Shown here piece after piece: positions 46,353 through 60,200 of a DNA stretch of 64,000 bases; within the stretch, counting starts at the first letter, position 1; every line of letters starts with the position of its first letter. Source of the DNA: Lanius collurio (Eukaryota; Chordata; Aves; Passeriformes; Laniidae); assembly GCA_020086605.1 (NCBI GenBank), contig JACBWW010000028.1:7721822-7785821 (forward strand), given 5' to 3'. A program made the position numbers and the translations under genes. The notes below the pieces were generated by a model. It did not search any database and was not told the DNA's origin. It worked only from the letters and a program-made list of their open reading frames with translations.

Positions 46353-46820
46353 ATAACGCTGCTTGGTGACATTCTGAGGGACTTTTCTGCCTCGATTTGC
46401 CTCTAAGCCCAACGAGTCATCTTGGCTGACCCAAGTTCCTGGTAGTGTATGGGTCTTTTTTTCAATACTACCTGCAGAGAAGTTATTTCTTTAAAAAGGC
46501 TCAACAAAATTATGAAGAGAGTAGTTGATCAGACAAAAGCACCTACTTTAATGAATTATTCCAGTGAAGTTTAAAGAAGAACTCTGGTGTGGAGACTATG
46601 GTGTTCATGGTGAGAAATACTAGGAATATTCTGTTTATGATTTGTAGCTGCATAACTGCTTCTGGTTTTCTCCCCATTGAAGGGGATTTAAATATAAGGA
46701 ATCTGCTTTTAATGTAACCATATACTTTTGATTATGCACTGAAGTTATCTTACTGTTATGGAAAATAATAGGCAGCGTACCCATTGCAGTTGATGTACAA
46801 TGATGCATCAATAAAAGATG

Positions 46821-46872
46821 AAAACCAACCAAAAAACAACCAACCAACCAAAAAAACCCCCACAAAACCCAA
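46821..46872 (+). repeat. CCAA-rich simple repeat
   Basis: Imperfect (CCAA)n with A- and C-runs, low complexity. Confidence 0.85.
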
Positions 46873-49800
46873 AAGAAGATATTGACTTTGGATTCATGCA
46901 AATATTCAAAAATTATTCAGTATAAGAATGCAAAAAAAGTCTTAAGAAGTACCAAATATTATTCCTTTGGCCAGATGTCCAAACATTAATGTAAGCAACT
47001 TGCCTATCATGCAACTTTCTGAAATCAGTGTTGTTTGGCTATTGTCTGTGGATCAGTCTAATAGGCAACAAGTGGAATATAATAAATGCAGAACAAGAGA
47101 ACTGCTTAAAAAGTCAGACTTTCACTGCAGGAAATTGACTCAATGCATACTTTTGAACTTGGAAATGTAACTTAAAATTCACAGGACAAAAGTATTCTTC
47201 AAACTGAAGTAGTTTCCTTCTTACTTTCAACTCTGCATAGTGCAGGAAAAAGGGGCGTTTCACTTTCTCTGTCTTTCTAAAGAAAATCAAACTGAAAGGA
47301 GTAATTCTGACCCTCTACAATCAGCAAGTCACTCACATTTGGGGAAAAATGGGAAGCTTACATGATTTACAGTCTGCATGTCACTTCATCATTAGCAACT
47401 CCAGAAGATGTTAGGATATTTATAAATGGCTTCTATTATAATCACACCCATTTTATCTTTCTTTCTGTATTTTAAGAACCTCTGTGTGGTAAAGCTGAAT
47501 ATCTGTTAGCTGGAAATATGTTTTGATGTCTCATAATGATATGTGAAATCCATAAGTTGTTTATCAGAGTAGGAGAAATAAAGATTGTATATGTGGAAAT
47601 GGGAGAACACAAAAGTTTAAGAATTTGAAACAAGGGTTTCAACAAAGCCGTTACTTCAGGATGATGGTTGGTGGTAGGTTTGGGTTTGTTTTCCCTGCTT
47701 CGTTTGCCTTGAATGCAAAAAGCACAAACAAAACTGTTTTTTAAAATCTGTACTTAGGTATTATTGGTGAAATATCTTGGCACTGTTTCAGAAACGTAAG
47801 ACAGAAAACTGATGAACAAATGCAGATGCAAAAGTCATTTATTGTAATGAACATCACTGTAATAAAAGTTAATTCTTTGTATTAAATTCTGAAAAGGTAA
47901 AAAACAATGAGTTTTAAAAGTACCAAGGAGTACAGATCTGCATATGTTGTAAATAGTGACAATTTTATGGCTATTTTTAGAAAATAATTTGTAACTGTTG
48001 TAATAGTGATGAGGCTGTTTGAATGCCAGTAATAAATTTTTCTGAATAACCTTAGAATAAAGTACTGCTTTACTAAGAACCTAATGTGATTATGCTTCAT
48101 ATAGAAGACTGCATATTTTGTGTATTCACCAGTAGTATTCTCAACATAATCACATATTGTGGCTGTCAAGGAATGATTTGGGAGACTGTTCTGTAAACCA
48201 AGGAAGAGTGGAATACAAGGTATGACACTTCTGGATCTGCCAGACCAGCCTTTACAGTTTGCTTTGCCTTTGCCAGATCTTCTCTGTATCCCACAGTCTC
48301 CATATCAAGAGTAGAGATCAGACCTGAGGACTCATCTCACCTGTGTAGGTCAGGGCACACAGATTTTAAAACATGAATTAGAACTGCTAGTCGAAGCATA
48401 GAATTTGAAGTAGTGTTCTGCCAGCGCAGCTGTGTGATCAAACATTGAGAATAAAATTTCAGCTGAGTTACTCTGATTCAGATAAATGACACTTGCATTG
48501 CTCCTGCAACAACGGCTGAATAGTGGGGAGGCATGGTTTTGCAGATTCAAGAGAAGCCCAGCCTTTGACTTCAGACCTCTGAAAATCTTGACCTTTCTCA
48601 TCAGTTGGCTGAAAATTTGTATGATTCCAGGTTTAGGAAGTTTGCTTCTTATCTCTGAAAGATTTCTTACTGCAGAGCAATCATTGCTTGAGTGGTCTCC
48701 TTGGTCTGGGATCAGCTCTATGTTTGTACTATGCTGGGCACAGACTTAGACTCGCTGTTTCCCTGGAAAGAAAAACCTCCACAAACAGAACATAATCCAT
48801 CTGCCCATAACTTTTCAGCTACCCACTTTAGTAACTACTTTTCCAGTCTCTGTCTTTAACTATAGCAAGTACTGGATATCCTGTGCTGCCTGTCTGCCTC
48901 CTGACCCTACAGACCCTGGGCAACCGTGTCCCATGGTATCACGGATATGAATATACAGGCTTTTGGGAAAGTATGATGATCTACTCCTGTTACCATCTGC
49001 CTGAGATCTATTCTTTCAGGAGTACTTGGGGGTCAGGCAGACTAGCTGACTCATCTATAGTTGTAATTTTCTATTTATGCAGGTCTAGTACACAGGAGGT
49101 GCTGGAAAATTCCAATTGTCTCTCTCCTGAGCAAAGTCAAAGCCTGACTGGATGTCACAAGACAGAAACTATAATGCAAACCTAACATACACAGTCCACT
49201 ATGAGTCAATTGTGTTCACATCACTGCTTCCAACCAAAATGCTTATGGTCAATAAGTCTAATGAAGATAGACTCAAGGCAGCCTATATCATATCTGGAAC
49301 TTGCCATCAGTTGCTTTGTTGTCACAAGTTGAGCTGGTAGCATCTATTTCAGAAAACTTTATCACTGAACTCTGTATCTCATTAAAACCTCATGTTATTA
49401 TATATAGGGCCATGCTCTGCTCTGTTTTTTGGCAACGATGAGCGAATCTCACTCTCCAGCTGCATAGTCTTTTGGCAAATTGAGATCTTCTAATTCATCT
49501 AAATATTCAGACCTCAGAATAGCACAGAGACAGCACTTCTGAGGATAACTAATGATATTTCACAAAATTCAAATTCTGGCCATCTACCAGCATTCATTTT
49601 GTTAAATCAAAGTGCAATGTTCCTTTGTGATCTGATACTAAAACTGAATTCAATTAGAGGCATGCTGAATAGTTTACCAGATATCAAGATCTCCCCTGAC
49701 TCTGTAAATAGTTCAGAATCATTCTAAGAGAGAAAAATAAGAACTTCTGTTGCCATGTCCAAACTTACTGACAACACTACAGATTATAGTGGGATAAATA

Positions 49801-50257
49801 ATGTGTGAACTTAGATGCTGTTAAACCCTGTGATACAGATTTACCCTTACTAGATGACAAAAACAAGGAAGGTTTTCTATTTGTCACCATGGTGTAACCG
49901 ATTGGAAGCTATCTAGTGCTTGCCACTGTATAGGACTATGCCTACAGATATGTCAGTCAGTTGCTAAGCAGCAATTTATTTTGTGCCTGTACACTGTATT
50001 TATTTCTTTTGTAAAGGGAAAAGAATGTGTCTTGCAGACACATAGCCTGATAGCATTAGCACACTGTAAACTGGGGGCTCCCAACAGTTTTTCCACTTGG
50101 GTAACACGTTCAGTGGCAACTGTGGTCACACATGAAGCCTGCCATTCACTGAGCTCTGCCACTCTGGAGTGACATATATGCTGCGGTCTGAAAACTCATT
50201 TCATGTGCTGCATGTCCTGGTAAGCTTCCTTCATCACAAAACAAACAAAAGGATTAC

Positions 50258-50277
50258 AAAAAAAAAAAAAAAAAAAA
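50258..50277 (+). repeat. Poly-A tract (20 A)
   Basis: An uninterrupted A20 run preceded by A-rich sequence. I could not find a retrotransposed body or target duplications around it. Confidence 0.9.
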
Positions 50278-52369
50278 GTCAGACGGGAGAATCACGCAAA
50301 TATAGAGCATAGTGGTTGTTATTATTAATCAGCTCAATGTTGATTTTCTGAAGCATTCCTTATCATCAGGGAACTTTTGAGAGTAGTTTTGGGTGAATGA
50401 GAAAGTTTCAGCTAACACCTATGTGTGGTTTCTCTAGCCCTGGACCTTCTCTCTCAAACCTGTTTGCTTCATAATTACAGGCAATGCTAGCCTCACTGCC
50501 TTATTGCTCTTCCCCTAAAAATACCCCTTTGAAAAAAGATTTCTTTGTTGTGTCACCTTTTTGGCCATAAAAACAAGATGCTTTTCTTTGCTTTTTGGTA
50601 GGAGCATTAGAATCTCCAATTAACTTCCTTGTAACAAGATTGAGATTTGCTTCCCAATGGCTCCCCATAAACAGTGTGGCCTGAGAATCTTAGAATCACT
50701 TTGCCCTTTTGAATCTGTTTATTTTTGATGGAATAAATGTGAAAAACCCAGAGTCTTGCAGGGTGCTCCTAACAGAAGAAAAAATTGGCAATTAAGTTAG
50801 GCTGTTCTCCATATTTCTGTTCTTCACAGACTGTGTGTACACAGTCCTGTCTATTTGAATATGGGAAGAATCAAAAACCCAGAGCTCCAGCTCTGCCTCC
50901 AAGATTTTGGCAGCTGTCAACCTGAGTCAGAAGTGTGTTTAATGCTCTTGCAATAGCAGAAGTTTGAGAGTCCTTTCCTAATTTGTTTCCAAACTCTCTT
51001 TCTCATCATTGTATATGACTCACATACATCTGTAAGCAAAGGGAATCCAGAAAGCCATTGTGCCTATGAAATATAAATTTAGACTCAGGCATTCATATTG
51101 TGGCTGGGCACATGCAATCTGTGTTTCAGCTGCTAAAGAATGAGTAATGGCCATGGTGAAAACCATCCCTTGGAATCGCAGAAATCATAGAAAATTAAGC
51201 AAGGCTATCCGTATCATTGGGAGTCAGGTAACACAGGATCCAGCTCCATTGCTTTCTAGCTTCCCCTCTACATGGCTTAGAATGGCTGCAGGACCTAGGA
51301 AAGGAAGCATCCAGTGCATGGAAATACTGAGTGTTTGCAAGAGAAATGTGTTAAAGGAGTGTAAGCTCTGACTCCTCCTCTGGTTGCCAGTCCTTACCAC
51401 TTCATTGCCAGTCTGAGGTGACAACAGAGAATCTCATTTGGGTCTGACTCTCCACATGATTCAATATTTAAGAAAACTTTCTGATTAGGTACAAAATCTT
51501 CCAGAAGACCTTTAGCATCCTTTCCAGCCCATTTACCCAGGCAATTCAGGTTCAGTTTTCTAGCTGCAGTTGCGCCTGAATGAATATCCTAACAAACAAC
51601 AATTTGAATGCTGAATCTCAGAGTAGATAAAACCCCGCTTTAATACCTAGGCTGTGAGAAATGTTCACATGTGGAGTTGTTTCCTTTGTTCAGAGCGTTA
51701 AAAGTGTCTGTATCTTCTACCCAGCTGCCTGCTTTTATTAATAATGTAGAAATTTAGAACATTAGCAGCTGTCTTCCATTCTCTTATACAACTCCTTACT
51801 ACTCATTCAAGTCTAGTTGTGCTAGTTAAGCACATTTAAACCACCCCAGCAAGAGGGTCTATCCAGGAGCTAAACCAGCAACATGAACCACTTTATTGGT
51901 CCAGTTAAGGAGCTGTATGGAATAAAGGAGTTATGAGTCACCAAAAGAAATGTTTGCCAGACTTATTTGCACAAACTGGACTGAAATCAGCCACTCATCT
52001 CAGAAGCTGGCAGGGACATGAGTGCAAGCACACATGCACAGAGGAAATGAGTGCAAAGGAATCAAGCCCAGGAAAAACTTTTCTACCTAACTGCTTATTA
52101 GATGCAGTGGGTGTCTAGCCAAGTCATCACTGAAAGGTAGAATTAGTGCAGTGGAAGGCCTGCATCAAGTCTGTGTGTTTCTACAGTTTACACTGGTTCC
52201 TTACCTAGATTTTTCTAGACCCATCCTATAGAATAGTTTATACAAACACTGAGAGGGACTAATTGTCTGCTCTGTAAAACTAAATTACAGACTTCTCTGA
52301 GCGCATGTCTGTGTGCAAATACCAGCCTGATGCTCGAAGTTTTGGACTCAAAATTATTATAATCAGGTT

Positions 52370-52406
52370 AATGAAATGAAATGAAATGAAGAAATGAAAT
52401 GAAATG
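52370..52406 (+). repeat. (ATGAA)n microsatellite
   Basis: About seven ATGAA/AAATG units with one interrupting base near 52391. A likely polymorphic pentanucleotide repeat. Confidence 0.9.
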
Positions 52407-55400
52407 GGAGACACTCATCAAATTTAAGAAAAATGCCTAAGAAAAAACGAAATATACAACAATTCAGTCACTCCATAGTGTCTAATTTGCTTGTTTTATT
52501 GAATTGTCACCAGGAAGGAAGGATATTATTACTCTTACTTGTGTATGTCACTGCTATTTTGATGATTTAGATGACCCATCCTGAGGAGGTAGAATGAGAG
52601 ACATCGATTAAGCTTTATATTCAGCCATTGGTGGAAGCCATTTAGGTTTTCTAATTTAAAAAGCAACAACAGGTAAAACACATTTGCAACTGTCCTTGAA
52701 AGGGGTGGAGTGGGGATGGGTGGATGATTAGTCTAACTAAGAGAAAAACTCAGTCAATGACATAATGGAAAAAGTTTGGGGTTTTGAATGTGAGAAATTC
52801 AACAAGTGGGAGAATATAATCAATTTAACTCAATTTCAAGTAAGTAAAGAGCATACAGGTTTCCCAGTGGCTTGTCTCCTAACTAGGGAAAAGATAGAGA
52901 ATTTGTTTCAGATCTCTCAGTATTTGACAGTGCAATACTAGAACAACTGAATTATATTATTGGTGTCTAAAATGGTACTTTGTCATTGGTGTTTTAAGTT
53001 GCAGTTAAAATAACAAAATAATTTCTAATTTGCTCATATTTTTCTTATCGCTGGGTTGTTAGTGTAGAGGAAACAGGATCTTCTAGACTGCCCTATGCAG
53101 TCTATTTATAGATATGTTTGTTTAGAAATGGTACATTTTTTTGATTTGTTCTTTTCACCTTGTTCTGATGGTATCTGATGTTCTTGGTGGTGGGTTTATT
53201 AAAGCATATTTCATGACTGCTTTTGTCTTTTTCTCTTGCCCTTTGGAAAGCTATGAACATCTTGTAGGCAATGGGTACTTTGGGTGGAACTGTGAACTAA
53301 GGGTTGTGCCATTTCACAGTCACCTGCCTGCTAATAGCATTTCAAACCTTCAGTTTGTTTTTAATTTCAATCTCTTCCACTTTCTGCTTTTTGGGCCATA
53401 ACCTCCGTGATCAAGACATGGACAAGTGAGAAAGAGTCCAACTGAGTAAGAAGGACAAGCATCTTCTGCAGCTTGGGACAGCACCAAGGCAGAAGATGCA
53501 GCTTGGACTGCTCATCAGAAACTGAAATCAGAAAGCAGGGAAAGCAGAAATCCACTTAGATATTACATACTAGAAGAATATGTTTTGACTACAGTATTAG
53601 CAGATAAAAATGTCTTATCAATGGACATGTGCTCAATAGCTGTCTTTTTGTATCAATGAGGACTGGAGTGGGCCAACTTTATTTTGGAGACAGAAAATAA
53701 AAAAGTTTTGAAAAGAAACTAAGAGTAGTAGGCAAAAGTTACTTTTGCAGAAGAGATCTGTAAAAAGTAGAAAATACTACCATCAAAGCTGCAAAATAAT
53801 TTAAAAAAATTAATTATTTGGGTCCTTTGATCTGATATTCAAATGCGTATCAGAGCTCAGGATGAAAGAAAATAACTGCATGAGAAGTGACACAATTACT
53901 ACATATTGCCTACTATATCTTAATTAGATTGTCTTCCTGCTTTCAGGAGTTTAATGGGAGCTGTTATAACACTGACAGTAATAAGATTTCTCATATCTTT
54001 TACTCTAGTCTTTCCCAATCTTTTTATAAGCATTAGTTAAACGAGCCTATGATGTAATGATGAGATACAGAAGAAGCAAGAAAGATTTGTATCCGTGTCA
54101 TGGTTTTTTCTTTTTTTTTTTCCACTCCATAAAATCACGTTTTAAACCAATTTTGGTGACTCTGACAATTTTGTGGCTGTGAGTACAGATCTCGAGAAGG
54201 TTGTTTAGAGGAGTATTTGATGACAGAAAACAGTATGTGTGGAAGACTAGGTCTGCCTATTACACTGTCTTGGCTCTTTCTGTTTAGGCACAGATATGTA
54301 ATTGTTGTCAGAAGTGAGTTACCACCCGAGGTATGTAAAACTGAAAACTAAAAATGTTACAAAACAAACAAAAGCTGAGAGCAACACATATCCCCATACC
54401 AGATCTCTTCTCAAGTCAGCTGACAGAAAGAGAGAAGTGTTGGCTGTTGGATTGTCTTCAGATCTTAACAGAAAAACAAGAAAACTCTAAAATTAAAATA
54501 AGTCAGGATGAAAATCAAAAACAAAATATTCAAAACTCATAGCAAGTATTACCAAAACGTGAGTGTGTGGCAGCTGACCTGAAGATGTTAGTGTTCTAGA
54601 ATTTTTGTTCTTTTGAAAGTATCCAATATTTCTTCCAGTCCAACAAGCACAATCTGGCTTACTCAAAAATAATCTTGTGTAAAGCAGTCATGTTTCTTTA
54701 GGTCCTTAATTATGAATAGTATATTATTATCCTTTGCAAGAAGAAATACAAACAAACTTTTCATAAGTTACAAATAAAGATAATATTTTAATATTTAAGT
54801 CTATTTGAACATTACAAAAAATGATGAGACCTCTGCAGAACTAATAGAAATCAGGAAAAGGACAGTACGTGTGAAGAAGGCATAAGGATTTTACTAGCCA
54901 CAAAAGGCTTAAAAAATATCACAAAACAAAGAGTTTGCAAAGCCCAAGGCAAATATGTGCTACAAAATAAAACAGCAATTCCTATTGAAACATATTGTTC
55001 ATAGAGACAGAAAACATTGCTTAGAAATCAGCATCTCTTACTACCTCTTCTGGAGCGGCACATCCCTCTCAGGGAAGTTATATCTTCTTCACTGTTGTAT
55101 TGTGACAACCACTGATTCTTCCAAATCCTCTGACTGAGAACAAAGGTGACCTGCTCAGTTCTCAGACTGGTTCAGGGTTTTCGCATCTGAATAGCTGTTC
55201 TGCACATCAGTTTTCATCTGTAACATGCTCCCAGCTTGTTCAAACATTCAGTCTTAGTAAAAGCAGCCAAAACGTAGATTTCTGCCCCAGTTACACAGAG
55301 ATGTATGATGTGGTTTGTCTTAATGAGAATTGGCCCCTTAGGTCATACATTAAGAAGTGTGTCTTCTGTTTCTACTAGGCTGTAAAAATAATTTCTGTTT

Positions 55401-56800
55401 CAGTTGTTGTAAGCACTTAGCTGGCAATCTACAGGTAACCATAAGGTTTTTGTGTGCCTGTTCTAATACTGCAACATGAGGAAGGAAAGAAAACTCCAAC
55501 CCACCAAGATCAAGAGGAAGCTGTAAACTCTTCATAAAAATAAGCTTCTTTGGGACATTGTTTCCAAGTGTTCAAATTATATTGTAATCTATTGGTGAAT
55601 TTTGTCTGATTCCATCAGGAATAGATGAGTCTCAAAATACTAATTTCCTAAAACGAAAACTGGATAGAGCAAAAAACCATGCCAGTACTTCAATAAAAGG
55701 AAAAGGGAACATTGGAGCTTGTATGTGAGCATAACTAAAGGAAACTAGGAGGGGATAAGTTTTTTCAAAGCTCTGACAATGGGAAGGTTTTCAGTGGAGA
55801 CTGGTCAGTTTTTATTTGCCTATGTGAACCATGTGTTAAGAGAAACATAAACGTATTAATTTCGATGTATATGAAACTAATTGCTTGTAGACTACAGTGA
55901 AATGCAATGCCACTACCAGGAACATGACAAGACAGTATTTTTTCAGATATTTAAAGCCTATGTAAATGATAATTTATGCATTTTTGTTCTTACAGTCATG
56001 TATTACTTGGATTTCTAAGTACATGTATCCATATATTATAGAGGGAAGAAGGATGAACATAGATGTTTACATAGTGTGTAGATTGCCTTGTAATCCCAGC
56101 AAGCCCTTGTTATAGATTAGAGTTCACAATGGGAATGAGTGGAAACTGGAACTTGCCAGTGCTTATGCAAAGAAAGGTTTAGTAGTAAAAAATATTAGAA
56201 AAGGAGTAGAGAGCAAACCAGAAAACTATGTTATGCTGTAAGGACTCAGTGCAGTTTATAGCTAGATCTCTATATGCGCACCTGTATTCCCTTCTGTCTG
56301 CTCCTTACCTCCAAAGGACATATTAGGACTTGATAAGATAAAAGAAAGGCAATATGGAAGGGTGGTTGGGTTTCTAGAACAAAAAGAGATGACATGGACT
56401 GTGTAAGTAGTCTGGAAAATATGGCTGAGAGGGGAATGTGATAGAGTTTGATAGGTCATGAAAAGGATGAGAGTGGTTAAAGGGGAAGAAATTTTAGTTT
56501 CAATGGAAGAAATATGGGTCATCAGGTAAAGCTAGAAGGTAGTTAATTTAAACAAACTAAAGAAATATATTTTACATAAGCAGTTACTGAGCTATGGAAC
56601 ATACTGTTGAGGGATAGTGAGGTACTAACATGCTGGAGGAGTTAAAAAATTATGCACTTTTTAAGTCCCAAAGGTAAAAACCATGAGAAACTGCATGAGG
56701 GTTCTGCAGGAGATATCCCTGGGTGATTGGCAGTGCCTATGACTTTTTTTCCTGGCCTTTAGTGGATATTATCAGGGAATTTAATTTGTTCCTGTACCAC

Positions 56801-56840
56801 ATGCTACTCTATAGAATACTATGCTACTCTACAGAATACT
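56801..56840 (+). repeat. 20-bp tandem duplication
   Basis: Two copies of ATGCTACTCTATAGAATACT in tandem; the second has one substitution (TATAG to TACAG). Confidence 0.95.
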
Positions 56841-57052
56841 TGAATTCTAGCTGCATCTTAATTAAGTGAGGGAAGAAAACTGTCAACATTCAAGACAGTG
56901 ATATTATTTGCATGATTCCAGTACATTCATCATCGCTGTTTTTGCTTGTTTGGTTGTTTTTTTAATGAAATACACTTCAAATTATACCAAAATTCTATGG
57001 TTTTTGGAAATATGTACTTTATCTCTAAAGCAGATAAGTCACCATAAAATGT

Positions 57053-57205
57053 TAGAATCACAGAATGGTTTGAGTTGAAAAGGACCTTTAAAGATTGTGT
57101 AATCTAATTCCCCTGCCATGGGCAGGGACACCTTCCATTAGATGAGATTATTAAAATTCCATCCAAACTGTCTTTGTAAAAGTAATGGACATCCACAACT
57201 TCTGG
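57053..57205 (-). mobile_element. CR1 LINE 3' fragment, antisense
   Basis: Begins AGAATCACAGAATGGTTTGA on the + strand, then AAAGGACCTTTAAAGAT, CCCTGCCATGGGCAGGGACA and CCTTCCATTAGA. This is the reverse complement of the CR1 3'UTR, in the same block order as the copy at 13398. Only about 150 bp remain. The 5' end is truncated and approximate. Confidence 0.88.
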
Positions 57206-60200
57206 ATGTATGGACATCTAATTAGAACAGAACATATGGATAACTATTTGGTACAGATTCTGTATTTTGATTTCGTTTGCAAGCGAATCACAACTGTAAA
57301 CAATATATACATTAATAATTTACACAATAAAATTATTTGCATCTTCCCTTTTGTGTTCCATGGAATGATTCATGTGTCTACATGCTAATAAGCATTTGTG
57401 GTCCAGACACAGAGAGGCTTACCTGATTAAGCATGATGCTTGAAGATTTGGCCAAAAGTTTGAAAAGCATCTTGTCATTTTGTATGACTGTTGATGCTCA
57501 AAGATAAAAGCAGGGCATGAATTTTCAAACATTTAGACTCTTTACCACCCTTCTCAAAACATAATCCTTAAGGTAAAACTCAAAATTACTCAGAAGTTTA
57601 AAGATAAAAAATTACGAAAAAGGGAATCTTTACAACTTAGTTAGGCAATGAATGTAGTATATTAACAACTCTTCTCCTTTCCAGTTGGTACACAATCATT
57701 CAGTTTGTACATAATCAGAATCACTTCTTTTATCCTCTTTAAGAGATATAATGATTAAATAGCAATTTAAAAGAAAACATCAATGACAAGTTGATATAAA
57801 CATTTAATTTTCATCAGCCAAATCTGTTTTCTCTGAAGTCTATTAAATATACTTTTAATAAGTGCAGTGTGGCTCTCTTATGCTGAAATGGCTAAAAGTC
57901 ATGTTCGCATACAGTAGTCAAAATATTTATAGATTTCACTTTAAAACATGTATCATATTAAATATAAAAAAATGAAAGTTAATCCACAGTTATTTGTCAT
58001 TCCCAGTTTCAAATCAAGAATTAGATTTTTCAAAGTCCTTTTTTTTTTCACCAGAACATCATTAATGGCAATCAAGAATCTCTGCCTACCACTGTTAAAT
58101 AATTTCTGTTCTTCTGCTAAGAATTATTGATTTGCTTTGGCAAATGGTAGCCCTGGTAAGACCAGCAACAATGATTGCTATCCAGCTGTAACTTACGGAC
58201 AAATCCCAGGTTTTGTTGCTGACCTGAAATGCCCAGGTTAAGTAAATAAAAATCTTGTGTGCGTGAAAAAAAACCCTTTTCCCCATACATTGCAAGTGTC
58301 AGGTCTCTTCTTTTAAGACTTATCTGAGCCTCATGCTGCCCTAAAAATAAGCTATATCAAAACTATTTGAAATTGCATCATCATATATCCTGATTAATTT
58401 CACCAGATATATATGGGGCACCTCAAATTATCTTTCATGGGGTTTCCACATGGGATGTCCTTAAACTAACAAACAAATGTGTACAGTTTTAAGAGCTGTT
58501 GGATAACAGTCAGTATCCCAAGGGACTGCAAAAGAATAATTGAAAGCATTTTTGCATTTTGCAACAGGTCACGAGTACTTTCCAAATTCCACCTGAGGTC
58601 AAATTACTGATGCAGTCATCTAAGTCATCCAGCTTGTAAGGAAGGCAGAATTAGAAAAAAGATCAATAGAAACCTACTTAGCTGAAATATCTAACAGATG
58701 TTTCTGATGATAAGGAATTAGGCATCATAAAATTTGTGGGACATGGCAGTATCACGTATTTTTATGTATGCCACACTTCAGACTGTGAAAACCACTATTA
58801 AGTAGTCTATGACATGTTTATATTGTTGAATTCCTTGTAAAAATACAGAATTACTACTGTACACTAAAAATTCAGTGAAATATCTGGGCAAAAATGTGGC
58901 CCAATACTTTCAGAGAGCCAACAACTCCTACAACATTTGTGCACATGCAAGCCCCTAAACTAAAAATTCCAGTGAAAATAATGAGAATTTCTGCTTTATT
59001 TTTCCTACATCTCATTTGTAACTCAAAGTTCTAATGCCCAGTGTGAAAGCCTTCTTTTTGTGTTTTATATAGTCTTTTGAATAAGCTTTTCTGTCTTTCT
59101 CTCTTGGTACCTTAATGGGGTTTTTTTTCAACAGAGTTCACCTATTTCACCTATTGCAACCTTTGTCTGGCTAACCTGCAGAGTTGATTTGCCTCCAGCT
59201 TCAATGATAGCAAGATTTGCTTTCTTGGGTCACTATCCAGAGAGCTTGGAGTTCTGTTTTTCATATCCTAGAAAATATTTGTCCTTACTAGTAGTGGTTT
59301 ATTAATTATGAAGTCAGTGACAACATCCTGACCTTACCATACTTGCAATATGGTCAGGTCAGTAGTTCAATTTCAGGTAGAAACTTCCAGGGATAATGGT
59401 TTAAGCATTATTAAATTGCACTGTCAGGAACATTTTGCTCATGAAAAACAATGCTGTAAAAGCTGTTGTCATAGGGTGCTGTGTGTTGTTGCCTTCTGGT
59501 TAATCCTCATGTCAATTGTGCCCTTGTTGACAAGCAAAAGCTTTAATATTTTTAAACTTTTTTGCTGTCTAATTTCCAAGGGAACTGAAAGCGCAAGAGA
59601 CCAACAGAAAGACAAGGGTAAAGAGTAAAAAGGGTCACATAATGAAGTGAATGACAAAGATGAGGTTGGTGAAGCTCAATCTGTAAATGATGGCACCTAC
59701 ACCAAAGCTCACAGTGTCTTGACAACCAAAACAAGTACAGTTTTGAACTGGAATTGGAAGAGAAGTATTCAGTAGAGCAGAGACAGTATTATTTGCCCTT
59801 GTGCTGTTGAAGATTAGCTCAGTTTACTGAAACCCAGAAATATTTATTATTTTTTCTTTAAAATAGCTATGAGCTGTTGTGTATTTTTAAAATAGTGGGC
59901 ATGTTTCCAGTGTGTACATAGATAGACCACAGGTATTGTATACACTGAAAGTAAATACAGTTTAATCAGCCATGGGAATCTTTCTATTTTATGTGATATA
60001 AAGAGTGATAGGCATGCTAAATAGGAATACAGCGACAGCATGAAAATAGAAATGGAGAAACGAAGTTTACAAAGTGCTCTAGTTTCTGTGTGAATTACAG
60101 CAAAACTAGGACTGATTTAGAGACGAATTCTAATGTGAGGAGAAGGGGGGAGGCAATGATTGATGTAAATGAACGGAACATACAAGCTCTATTTCAGAAT

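Larger units (their letters stand above)
46873..57052. other. Intergenic, gene-free tract
   Basis: About 10 kb of AT-rich sequence with an A20 run, an (ATGAA)n microsatellite and a 20-bp duplication, listed separately. No exon with splice-site support and no bounded mobile element was recognised. Confidence 0.6.

Noticed and set aside
50258..50277. Poly-A tail of a processed pseudogene
   Set aside because: Upstream sequence shows no recognisable gene body, no AATAAA at a fitting distance and no flanking duplication.
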